Assembly (NCBI GenBank): GCA_963718695.1
Contig: OY970371.1
Location: 2,542,001 to 2,606,000 of the forward strand
DNA length: 64,000 bases
Source: Manganitrophus sp963718695
GTDB taxonomy: Bacteria; Nitrospirota; Nitrospiria; SBBL01; Manganitrophaceae
Direction: 5' to 3'
Part shown: piece by piece, positions 24,681-32,222 of the stretch
How the letters are laid out: the number at the start of each line of letters is the position of its first letter
How positions within the stretch are numbered: position 1 is the first letter of the stretch
Position numbers and translations under genes: made by a program
Notes under the pieces: model-generated
What the model saw: the letters and a program-made list of their open reading frames with translations, nothing else
The model's database searches: none
What the model was told of the DNA's origin: nothing

Positions 24681-27101
24681 TTAAACCTTTTCGATGACCA
24701 GCTTGAAGTGACCGTCCGGCAATCTCTCGTTCTTTAAAATTTTATGCCCTTCGGCCTGAACGCTTCGGGGAACATTCCGGATCGGCTCCCCATCGTCAAT
24801 GATGACCGCAAGCAACTGGCCGGCATCCATCTCCTCCAGTTGCAGCTTGGTCTTCACAAAATTCATGGGGCAAGCGACCCCCGACAGATCCAGACTGGCA
24901 TCGACCTCTTTTTGTACGCTCATCTCCACCTCATTCTGTATCACGGATGAAACCGGCTCTTTCTTCCTGAGTTTCAGGTTGGCATCGAGACGATCATAGG
25001 CCTCATGACACTCCCGAACAAAAGCATCGGCTTGATCGAGAAGCGGCCGGACCGATTCGGGACGGGAATCGAAGGAAGCCCATTTCCCAAGATCCTCCGT
25101 GAAGTTCTCGAACCGCTCCGAGACAATCCCCTGCTCCACCAGCTTGTGCTGGAACTCTTTAAGGATCTGGTCTTCGTGCTGTGAATCGACGCCGAACGGA
25201 ATCAAGAGAGCGCGGCAGCAGATCATGATCGCCTGTTTGATATGGCCGATCGCCTCATCCGACGACGGATGTAGGAGGGAGGCGGACGCTTTTTCGATCG
25301 ACTGACTCCCCGACCGTAGATAGTGCTCGATCATATCGATGACGGTTCCCGCGCACTCCCCCGGGCCGAGATCATCGAGCGAGAAATCTTGATCGCCGTT
25401 GTAATCTTGATAATACTCCGGCGCCTCCTGAGGCGTGGGGATTTGGATGAACTTCTCCAGCCGAACAGAGACGGCGTCGCGGCCGAAGCGTTCGACGAAT
25501 TGGTTAAAATCCTCGGCTCCCTGACGGTTTTCACGGAAGGCCTGGATGATCTCGATCACCGCCGAAGGGATGTTCTTCGCCGGGATTTTCAGCTTGGAGG
25601 CTCCGATGACCGACCGCTCCGCGCTCACCCCGCCTCCCAAATGAAGTTGATAGTGCGGCGCCAACTTGCCATGGACCTTTTTACCGACCCCATGAAGACC
25701 GATTCCGGCGATATGATGGTGGCCGCAAGAATTCGGGCAACCGGAGATCCGAATCCGCAGACCGTTGAGATCTTCAAACTCCGAAAGATCCTTCTCGAAC
25801 CGATCGACGATCGCCCCCCCTACTCCCATCGAAGAAGTCAATGCCAACTGGCAGCTATCGGCACCCGGACAGGCGATTACATCGACGGCCCGCTCGGCCC
25901 CGGCGCCGGCCAGCCCGATTCGACCAAGCGCAGTATAAAGCTCGGAGAGTTCCTCTTGGCGGACATGATGAAGAATTAAATTCTGCTGATGGGTGGTCCG
26001 GACCGCATCCGGAGAGAACCGGTCGACGATATCGGCCATCTGACGCATCTGGGAGGTGGTCATGTCCCCTAGAATCAATTTGATCTGGACGGCGCAGATT
26101 CCGGGCATCGGCTGCGGGATGACATTGGTCCGAAGCCATCTCTCATACTCCGCATTTTCGTGGCGGCCATTCGCGCCGTTCTGAATCATATTGAGATTCA
26201 GATCTGAAGAAGGCTCTTTCGTTTGGGGCTGCGGCAGCGCAGGGTAAACTTTTCCCGACTCCTTGAGAAGGGCCAACTCCTCGCCGATTCTCTTATTAAA
26301 CTGCTCGACTCCCCACTTTTCCAGGATGAATTTCATCCGGGCCTTGCTCTTTGTTTTCCGGTCACCGTTGGCGTCGAAGATCTTAAGGACCGCTTCGCAG
26401 AAGGGCAATACCTCTTCCATCGGCAAAAATTCGGTATAAAGTTTCGCCAGCTTCGGATGCGATCCCAATCCTCCCCCCACGAGGACTTTGAAGCCATACT
26501 CCGTCCGGCCCTGAATTTCCCGGCGGGTGGCGATGAACCCGATATCATGGATCGACGCCAATCCGCATTCGCTCTGGCAACCGGAGAAAGAGATCTTAAA
26601 TTTTCGGGGAAGATCCTGGTTGATCGGATTGCGCAGGAGATAATAGGCGACCTTCTCGGAAATCGCAGTCACATCGAATAATTCGGTGGGGCAAACCCCG
26701 GCCAGATGGCAGGAGGTCACGTTACGGACGGTGTTTCCGCACGCCTCGCGGGTCGTCAGCCCCGACTCGGCCAGCAATGTCATGACGGAAGTGATATTCT
26801 CCAACTTCACATAGTGGAATTGGATATCTTGCCGCGTGGTGACATGTCCCTTTCCGGTCGAGAAACGCTCGGCAATCTCGGCCAAGACCCGAAGCTTCGG
26901 ACCATTGAGAAGCCCCGACGGAATCTTGACCCGAACCATCTGAAATCCCTTTTGCCGCTGTCCATAGATCCCATGCTGGAGCCGGAAACGCTTGAACTTC
27001 TCCTCGGGAATCTCTTTTTTCCTCAAGCGTTCCACCTGAAGAGCAAAGTTTTCAATTTCTTTAACGATTTCTTCCGGAAGGGTGGTTTGGATCGGTCCCA
27101 T
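24681..27101 (-). CDS. Siroheme nitrite/sulfite reductase fused to a C-terminal TusA domain
   Basis: 806 residues from ATG 27101 (MGPIQTTLPE; GAGG six bases upstream). Two tandem siroheme-reductase halves: the first has TTRQDIQFH (88-96) and cysteines 131, 137, 175, 179 (Cx5C ... Cx3C); the second has cysteines 411, 417, 455, 459 in the same spacing. A helical region (about 585-710) follows, then a TusA domain with VACPMNF, Cys744. Classical SiR and NirA keep the Fe4S4-siroheme cysteines only in the second half, so complete sets in both are notable. It should reduce sulfite or nitrite with ferredoxin; the TusA domain suggests sulfur transfer (inference). Confidence 0.88.
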   Translation of the reverse strand: MGPIQTTLPEEIVKEIENFALQVERLRKKEIPEEKFKRFRLQHGIYGQRQKGFQMVRVKIPSGLLNGPKLRVLAEIAERFSTGKGHVTTRQDIQFHYVKLENITSVMTLLAESGLTTREACGNTVRNVTSCHLAGVCPTELFDVTAISEKVAYYLLRNPINQDLPRKFKISFSGCQSECGLASIHDIGFIATRREIQGRTEYGFKVLVGGGLGSHPKLAKLYTEFLPMEEVLPFCEAVLKIFDANGDRKTKSKARMKFILEKWGVEQFNKRIGEELALLKESGKVYPALPQPQTKEPSSDLNLNMIQNGANGRHENAEYERWLRTNVIPQPMPGICAVQIKLILGDMTTSQMRQMADIVDRFSPDAVRTTHQQNLILHHVRQEELSELYTALGRIGLAGAGAERAVDVIACPGADSCQLALTSSMGVGGAIVDRFEKDLSEFEDLNGLRIRISGCPNSCGHHHIAGIGLHGVGKKVHGKLAPHYQLHLGGGVSAERSVIGASKLKIPAKNIPSAVIEIIQAFRENRQGAEDFNQFVERFGRDAVSVRLEKFIQIPTPQEAPEYYQDYNGDQDFSLDDLGPGECAGTVIDMIEHYLRSGSQSIEKASASLLHPSSDEAIGHIKQAIMICCRALLIPFGVDSQHEDQILKEFQHKLVEQGIVSERFENFTEDLGKWASFDSRPESVRPLLDQADAFVRECHEAYDRLDANLKLRKKEPVSSVIQNEVEMSVQKEVDASLDLSGVACPMNFVKTKLQLEEMDAGQLLAVIIDDGEPIRNVPRSVQAEGHKILKNERLPDGHFKLVIEKV

Positions 27102-27133
27102 TGAATCCTCACTGATGACAAAGATTTTCCCAA

Positions 27134-27162
27134 AGGATACACCACTTTCCCCAAACAATCAA
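27134..27162 (-). promoter_or_regulatory. Probable promoter of the siroheme reductase gene
   Basis: On the minus strand TTGATT (27157-27162), 17-bp spacer, TATCCT (27134-27139), giving a leader of about 25-30 nt before the ATG at 27101. Confidence 0.5.
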
Positions 27163-27225
27163 TATAAAACTCGCCCCCGAGCGCACTGAAATTCCCCTTT
27201 TAAAACAAACCAGATAAATAAAAAA

Positions 27226-27252
27226 GGGAGCCGCAATGGGCTCCCTTTTTTA
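27226..27252 (-). terminator. Rho-independent terminator of the TPR lipoprotein gene
   Basis: GGGAGCC, short loop, GGCTCCC, flanked by T-runs when read on either strand. On the minus strand it lies 37 nt after the lipoprotein stop. Confidence 0.88.
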
Positions 27253-27288
27253 GAAGATTTAAACCTAGGATTATCTCTTTATACCAAC

Positions 27289-27687
27289 TTATTGCTGGCC
27301 ACTGGTATCTTGTTGGCCGCCGGTGTCTTCACCTCCACCTGCCCCGCCCATTCCTTCTTGAGCGAGAAGACGTTGCGCCTGATCGAAATGCCGATCTGCC
27401 TCTTCCGTCTTCCCCTGACGATAAAGTGCAAGCGCCAGATTCAGGTGTGCCTCGGGGATGTTCGGGTTAATTTTAGTGACATTCTGGAAATGTTGCTGCG
27501 CATTTACATACTGCTCATTTTGGTAAGCGGAAATGCCTTTGGTAAATTCATCTTGAACGGTTTCGGGCAACTGTCCCGGAGTTGCCGCTTGTGGCTCAGA
27601 TCCGCCACCGCCATTAAAAACCTTTTTGGCTGTTCCACACCCAGTGAGAAGCATCAACGCGATCGACAATGCAATTACATTCTTCAT
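27289..27687 (-). CDS. TPR-containing lipoprotein
   Basis: 132 residues. The leader MKNVIALSIALMLLTGCG ends in a lipobox LTGC. Two TPR units follow (about 48-115: GISAYQNEQYVNAQQHF, PEAHLNLALALYRQGKTEEA), then a Gly/Gln-rich low-complexity tail ending TSGQQ. AGGAGG lies seven bases upstream of the ATG. TPR lipoproteins usually scaffold envelope complexes; no partner is evident. Single-gene unit with its own terminator. Confidence 0.85.
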   Translation of the reverse strand: MKNVIALSIALMLLTGCGTAKKVFNGGGGSEPQAATPGQLPETVQDEFTKGISAYQNEQYVNAQQHFQNVTKINPNIPEAHLNLALALYRQGKTEEADRHFDQAQRLLAQEGMGGAGGGEDTGGQQDTSGQQ

Positions 27688-27849
27688 TCTGTACCTCCTT
27701 ATGATGATCCATTCTGTCGTCTTTATTCTAATAATCGCGGTTACTCCGCTTCAATTACCTCGAAGAGCTAATCCGATCAGATAGGCTATCTTATTCCGAT
27801 TCGGATAAATGAAAGAACTTGTCATTGAAATCACTTTTTTGAAAAAGAA

Positions 27850-27877
27850 TTGACAGGCAAATGAATTCGCGTAGAAT
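27850..27877 (+). promoter_or_regulatory. Promoter of the FG-GAP lipoprotein gene, leaderless geometry
   Basis: TTGACA (27850-27855), 16-bp spacer, TAGAAT (27872-27877), then seven bases before ATG 27885. No Shine-Dalgarno sequence. Confidence 0.72.
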
Positions 27878-27884
27878 ACCGGCC

Positions 27885-29018
27885 ATGATGATCCGATCTC
27901 TTTTACTCATCACCGCATTTTTCTTCTTCGTCGAAGCAGGCTGTATTAAAATCGAGCCGCCTCCCCCCAATCCGTTCCGCGAGCCGATCACCTATGCTGT
28001 CGGGCATAGCCCCTCGTTCGTCGGCGCCGCCGACCTGAATCAGGACGGCTTTCTCGATTTGGCTGTCGCAAACACCGAAGACAATAACGTCTTTCTCCTG
28101 ATCAACAACAAAGACGGAAGTTTTCAAGACCCGGTACAGCTCAAAACAGGAAGACAGCCTCGATCGATCGCCTTCGGAGATTTCAATGAGGATCGGATGA
28201 CCGATCTGGCCGTCCTCAACAATGACGAGGACAACCTTTACCTCTATGTGAATCAGGGCCAGGCGTTTTTTTCTCTTCCGAAAATTTATGAGGTCGGCCG
28301 TGCCCCTTTCATGGCGACGGTCGCCGACTTCAACCAAGACCGCCATCCGGATATCGCGGTCGTCTCGCGTTATGATCGCCTGATGATCCTCCTTGGAAAA
28401 GGAAACGGGACGTTCGAGAATGGGATGGTCACTGATCCCGGAGCGATCCCCACCGGAATCATCTCAGGCCATTTCAACGAAGACACCTTCCTCGATCTTG
28501 CGATCGCCAACAATGGTCCCGGAAGCCATGAGTTTATTTTTTTCTGGGGACGCGGGGATGGGACTTTTGAGAAGGGAGAAAAAGGGACCGCCGGGATGAA
28601 CCCGCTGAGCCTGATCTCGGAAGACTTTAACCAAGACCGCCTCCCTGATATTGTGGTTGTAAACGGCCTGGGGGACTCTCTCTCCCTTTTTCTTCAGGAA
28701 AAGGGGGGACGCTATGGAAAGGCCCATCATTTCGGAGCGGAGGGAGGACCGGTCGCAGCCGTTGCGGCCGACTTCAGCGGCGATGGTCTTCTCGACCTCG
28801 TCGTCGCCAACAGCCGCAGCTCGAATATCTCCTTTTTGGCCGGCAAAGGGGACGGAACCTTCCATCATCCTCCGTTGAATATCCGTACCGGGGTCGGCCC
28901 ATTTTCACTCGCACCGGGAGATTACAATCAAGACGGATACCTCGACCTTGTTGTTGCGAATAACGAAGATCAAAACCTCTCGCTCCTGATCGCAAAACAG
29001 ATAAAGAGAAAGGGTTGA
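27885..29018 (+). CDS. FG-GAP/VCBS repeat lipoprotein
   Basis: 377 residues. MMIRSLLLITAFFFFVEAGC is a lipoprotein leader with cysteine 20 as the acylated residue. About seven repeats of 45-48 residues follow, each with a calcium-type loop such as DLNQDGFLDLAVAN, DFNEDRMTDLAVLN and DYNQDGYLDLVVAN, predicting a seven-bladed beta-propeller on the cell surface or in the periplasm. I start at 27885 rather than the ATG at 27861, because the latter lies inside the promoter and adds SRRIPA before an otherwise perfect lipoprotein signal. Function unknown; adhesion or ligand binding is typical of such propellers. Confidence 0.87.
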   Translation: MMIRSLLLITAFFFFVEAGCIKIEPPPPNPFREPITYAVGHSPSFVGAADLNQDGFLDLAVANTEDNNVFLLINNKDGSFQDPVQLKTGRQPRSIAFGDFNEDRMTDLAVLNNDEDNLYLYVNQGQAFFSLPKIYEVGRAPFMATVADFNQDRHPDIAVVSRYDRLMILLGKGNGTFENGMVTDPGAIPTGIISGHFNEDTFLDLAIANNGPGSHEFIFFWGRGDGTFEKGEKGTAGMNPLSLISEDFNQDRLPDIVVVNGLGDSLSLFLQEKGGRYGKAHHFGAEGGPVAAVAADFSGDGLLDLVVANSRSSNISFLAGKGDGTFHHPPLNIRTGVGPFSLAPGDYNQDGYLDLVVANNEDQNLSLLIAKQIKRKG

Positions 29019-29065
29019 CAAAGGGATCCTGAATCAGCTATTAATAATCATTCTCATTATTAATA
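29015..29065 (+). promoter_or_regulatory. perR promoter with Fur/PerR-type operator
   Basis: TTGACA (29015-29020, overlapping the upstream stop codon), 18-bp spacer, TATTAA (29039-29044). The -10 overlaps a perfect palindrome at 29039-29065: 10-bp arms TATTAATAAT and ATTATTAATA around a 7-bp centre CATTCTC, close to Fur/PerR operators. Its position over the -10 predicts autorepression of the perR-rubrerythrin unit. Confidence 0.8.
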
Positions 29066-29075
29066 AAAGGATTCA

Positions 29076-29471
29076 ATGAGCCCCTCTTTTCGAAAAAGCC
29101 GCCAGCGGCAGATGATTCTCGATACGCTTTCCGAGATGAGAACACATCCGACCGCGCAAGAAATCTTCGCCCAGGTCCGGGAGATCGACACTCAGGTCGG
29201 GCAAGCCACTGTTTACCGAAATCTTCGCATCTTAAAAGAACAGGGTGAAATTATCGAGTTAAGTTTCGGCACCGGCGAGAAACGCTACGACCGAAACGTT
29301 TCCCGCCACGAGCACTTTACCTGCCGGCGCTGTGGAAAAATTGAAGATATTTATCCAAACTACCGCTCGTTGACCGGAAGTCTTTCGGAAAAAGGCTACC
29401 AAATCGATGAGTGGAGAATAGAGGCCTTCGGCATCTGCCGAGGTTGCATTGAACCAAACCAACCGCATTAA
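29076..29471 (+). CDS. perR: Fur family regulator, PerR-like
   Basis: 131 residues. Winged helix with HPTAQEIFAQVR and VGQATVYRNLRILKEQGEI; the metal site includes RYDRNVSRHEHF; structural zinc is bound by CRRC and CRGC. The acidic residue after CGKIE is Asp (CGKIED), as in PerR, where Fur usually has Glu. Together with the downstream rubrerythrin gene this favours a peroxide sensor over an iron sensor. AAAGGA precedes the ATG. The palindrome upstream suggests self-regulation. Confidence 0.87.
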   Translation: MSPSFRKSRQRQMILDTLSEMRTHPTAQEIFAQVREIDTQVGQATVYRNLRILKEQGEIIELSFGTGEKRYDRNVSRHEHFTCRRCGKIEDIYPNYRSLTGSLSEKGYQIDEWRIEAFGICRGCIEPNQPH

Positions 29472-29512
29472 TCTGCGGTCTGATACCCAGATGGGAAAGG
29501 GGGAAGGAAAAG

Positions 29513-29941
29513 ATGGCAAAACCACTCAACGGAACCAAGACGCACGACAACCTGAAGCATGCGTTCGCCGGAGAATCTCAGGCGAACCGTCGATATCTTT
29601 ATTTTGCGCGGAAAGCCGATATTGAAGGCCAGCCCGACATCGCCGGCGTTTTTCGCGACACGGCGGAGGGGGAAACCGGTCATGCCTTCGGCCATTTTGA
29701 TTTTCTAAAAGAGGTCGGTGATCCGGCCACCGGGTCCGCCGTGGGGGACACCGCGGTTAATCTTCAATCCGCGATCGACGGCGAGACATATGAGTATACC
29801 CAAATGTATCCCGGCTTTGCCAAGATGGCGCGCGAGGAAGGATTTGATGAGATCGCCGCATGGTTTGAAACCCTGGCCCGCGCCGAGAAGTCTCACGCGG
29901 GTCGGTTCCAGAAGGCCCTCGATTCCATCAAAGGGAAATAA
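29513..29941 (+). CDS. Rubrerythrin (ferritin-like di-iron protein, no rubredoxin domain)
   Basis: 142 residues. Four-helix di-iron motifs: HAFAGESQANRRYLYFARKA, DTAEGETGHAFGHFDFL, AIDGETYEYTQMYPGFAKMA and LARAEKSHAGRFQKAL supply the Glu and His ligands. No C-terminal rubredoxin CxxC pair, so it is the short form; electrons probably come from a separate carrier. Rubrerythrins remove H2O2. It lies 41 nt after perR with a good ribosome binding site (GGAAGGAAAAG) and a hairpin follows it. Confidence 0.92.
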   Translation: MAKPLNGTKTHDNLKHAFAGESQANRRYLYFARKADIEGQPDIAGVFRDTAEGETGHAFGHFDFLKEVGDPATGSAVGDTAVNLQSAIDGETYEYTQMYPGFAKMAREEGFDEIAAWFETLARAEKSHAGRFQKALDSIKGK

Positions 29942-29971
29942 CCGCCTCCCTTAGCGCATCAACCGAAACCA

Positions 29972-30004
29972 AGGATGTGCCGGCCCCGAATGCCGGCGCA
30001 TCCT
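29972..30004 (+). terminator. Hairpin terminator/attenuator after rubrerythrin
   Basis: AGGATGTGCCGGC, short loop, GCCGGCGCATCCT followed by TATCTT. A strong stem with a weak T tract, so partial read-through to the Fe-S oxidoreductase gene is plausible. Confidence 0.65.
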
Positions 30005-30030
30005 TATCTTCCATAAAGATTGGATCATCC

Positions 30031-31281
30031 ATGTCGCCAGATCCCTTAAGCCTGATTTCCGAAAATACGAGAACCCTCGATCAGGAATTCGCACGTGTCG
30101 CCGACATCTGCAACGGATGCCGCCGCTGCTTTAATCTCTGCCCTTCATTCGACCAGATGTTTGTTCGAATCGACGATCGGACCGGCGAGGCCGACAGCCT
30201 TGCCAAGAAAGACCAAGACGACATCACCGATCTCTGCTACTACTGCAAGCTTTGTTATAACCATTGCCCCTACACGCCGCCCCATCACTTTAATCTCGAT
30301 TTCCCGCGCCTGATGCTTCTAGGGAAAGCCGAACGGGCGAAGACCCACCGCCCCACCTTTCGCGATCGGATTCTCGTCGATACCGATTGGGTCGGCCGAT
30401 GGGGACGCCGGCTCGCTCCGCTCTTGAACTGGGCCAATTCGGTTCGCGCGCTCCGTCTCCTCATCCATCATTGGTTTGGCATCCACAAGGAGCGGATTCT
30501 CCCCAAATTCTCGACAGAGACCTTCACCGAATGGAGAGCGAAGCATCAGGCTCCGACAGCCTCGCCGGCGGCCAAAAAGGTCGCCCTCTTTCATACCTGC
30601 TACGTCAACTACAATGCTCCGGAGATCGGGAAGGCATCGGTGCAGGTGCTGGAGAAGAATAATGTCGAAGTGATCACGCCCCAGCAGCTCTGCTGCGGGA
30701 TGCCCTATTTTGATGTCGGCGATATCGACTCGGCCCGGGAAAAAGCGCGATTCAATATTCGGTCGCTCGAAGAGGTGATCCGCGCCGGCTACGACATCGT
30801 CGCCCCGATGCCGACCTGCAGCCTGATGCTGAAAAAAGAGTACCCCGCTTTATTGGGAGACGAAGCAAGGACCGTTTCCGAGCACACATTCGATCTCTGT
30901 GAGTACCTGATGCGGCTCAACAGCGAGGGAAAGTTAAATAAGGAATTTAAAAACCCGGTCGGAAAGATTTCTTATCAAATCCCCTGTCACCTCCGGGATC
31001 AGAACATCGGCTACAAATCGCGCGATCTGATGAAGCTGATTCCCGGAACCACCGTCGATGTCATCGAGAAATGCTCCGCGCACGACGGCACCTGGGGGAT
31101 CAAGACCGAGTACTTCGACGAATCGATGAAAACGGCGAAACCGCTCTTCCGTGCCCTCGAAGAGGGAGGTCCCGATGTCGTCGCAACCGATTGTCCTTTG
31201 GCCGGGATGCAGATCCTTCAAGGGACCGGGAAAGAGCCGCTCCATCCGATTCAGATTGTGAAAAAGGCATATGGCCTGTAG
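30031..31281 (+). CDS. Heterodisulfide reductase/GlpC-type Fe-S oxidoreductase
   Basis: 416 residues from ATG 30031; a GTG at 29977 lies inside the hairpin and is rejected. Two [4Fe-4S] motifs, CNGCRRCFNLCP and CYYCKLCYNHCP, are followed by two CCG domains (CCGMPYFDVGD; PCHLRDQNIG ... KCSAHDGTWG). The second CCG motif is degenerate. In many bacteria this gene is found as rubrerythrin - Fe-S protein - DUF3501, as here, suggesting electron delivery to rubrerythrin or another oxygen-defence partner (inference from gene order). Soluble, no membrane helix. Confidence 0.88.
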   Translation: MSPDPLSLISENTRTLDQEFARVADICNGCRRCFNLCPSFDQMFVRIDDRTGEADSLAKKDQDDITDLCYYCKLCYNHCPYTPPHHFNLDFPRLMLLGKAERAKTHRPTFRDRILVDTDWVGRWGRRLAPLLNWANSVRALRLLIHHWFGIHKERILPKFSTETFTEWRAKHQAPTASPAAKKVALFHTCYVNYNAPEIGKASVQVLEKNNVEVITPQQLCCGMPYFDVGDIDSAREKARFNIRSLEEVIRAGYDIVAPMPTCSLMLKKEYPALLGDEARTVSEHTFDLCEYLMRLNSEGKLNKEFKNPVGKISYQIPCHLRDQNIGYKSRDLMKLIPGTTVDVIEKCSAHDGTWGIKTEYFDESMKTAKPLFRALEEGGPDVVATDCPLAGMQILQGTGKEPLHPIQIVKKAYGL

Positions 31282-31322
31282 GACACCGCGAATAGGCCCT
31301 ACCTCAAAATGGGAGCAGACCG

Positions 31323-31913
31323 ATGAAGAAAATCGAGATAGAAGAACTCCATCCACTGGCTGAATACGAAAAAATCAGAGATTCCTATCGTCAAGGGATC
31401 ATGGAAGAGAAAAAAAAGAGACGGGTCCAAGTAGGACCTTATGTTTCTCTGACCTTCGAAAATCGGGAGACCATTCTCTTCCAGATTCAGGAGATGTTGC
31501 GCGTGGAGCGGGTCGAGGATCCCGCCAAGGTACAGGAGGAGATCGACGTTTATAACGAGCTCATCCCTGAGGAAGGGGAGCTCTCCGCAACCCTCTTTAT
31601 CGAGATCACCGATGAGGGAAAGATCAAGGAGATCTTGGATCGGCTGATCGGGATCGATCAACCGAACATTGTTTATTTTCAGATCGGGAAGAAAAAGGTC
31701 CCCGCGCTCTTTGAGGGGGGGCGGAGCACGGAGGAGAAGATCAGCGCGGTCCATTACGTCCGGTTCAAATGGAGTCCGACCACGATCGAAACCTTCCGAA
31801 GCGAAAAGGACAACTACCTTGTCGTGGAGCACCCCAATTATAAAGAACGGACTCCCATTTCGGAGGAGACGAAAAAGGCGTTACTGGATGATTTAGATCA
31901 AGTCGACCGGTAG
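31323..31913 (+). CDS. DUF3501 family protein
   Basis: 196 residues. EIEELHPLAEYEKIRD, GPYVSLTFENRETILFQIQEMLR and YNELIPEEGELSATLFIEI are the conserved DUF3501 blocks. The family has no known activity but is nearly always encoded beside rubrerythrin and the GlpC-type Fe-S protein, so it belongs to the same oxidative-defence unit. GGAG lies eight bases before the ATG. Soluble and acidic. Confidence 0.9.
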   Translation: MKKIEIEELHPLAEYEKIRDSYRQGIMEEKKKRRVQVGPYVSLTFENRETILFQIQEMLRVERVEDPAKVQEEIDVYNELIPEEGELSATLFIEITDEGKIKEILDRLIGIDQPNIVYFQIGKKKVPALFEGGRSTEEKISAVHYVRFKWSPTTIETFRSEKDNYLVVEHPNYKERTPISEETKKALLDDLDQVDR

Positions 31914-31918
31914 AAACG

Positions 31919-31954
31919 CGGCGGGTTGGGAATGTGCTCTTTCCCGACCCGCCG
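31919..31954. terminator. Bidirectional hairpin between DUF3501 and tusA
   Basis: CGGCGGGTTGGGAA, 7-nt loop, TTCCCGACCCGCCG, between two convergent genes. No immediate T-run on the plus strand; read on the minus strand it lies just after tusA. Confidence 0.65.
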
Positions 31955-31959
31955 AGAGA

Positions 31960-32193
31960 TCACTTCTTTTTCTTGACGTAGAGTTTAAATACCTTCCCTT
32001 CCTGAACAAGGTCCAAAAATTCGTTTCCCGTCGTTTTGCACCAGGCCGGCATGTCCTTCTTAATTCCCTCATCGTCCGAGAGAACCTCGAGCACCTGACC
32101 GATTTCCATCTGTTTGATCTTCTTCGAGGTCAAAATCACCGGAATAGGGCAAAAGAGTCCCAATGTATCGAGTGTCTGATCCGCAACCATCAT
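31960..32193 (-). CDS. TusA-like sulfurtransferase
   Basis: 77 residues, the whole TusA fold: TLDTLGLFCPIPVILTSKKIKQM with the persulfide cysteine in CPIP near residue 15, then GQVLEVLSDDEG and DMPAWCKTTGNEF. TusA proteins carry persulfide sulfur from cysteine desulfurases to tRNA thiolation, molybdopterin or sulfur oxidation. It lies 29 nt downstream of the IscS-like gene on the same strand, so they are probably a donor-acceptor pair. This is the second TusA domain in the window. Confidence 0.92.
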   Translation of the reverse strand: MMVADQTLDTLGLFCPIPVILTSKKIKQMEIGQVLEVLSDDEGIKKDMPAWCKTTGNEFLDLVQEGKVFKLYVKKKK

Positions 32194-32222
32194 CGGTTCA
32201 TCCTAAATGATCCTGCCCCTCT

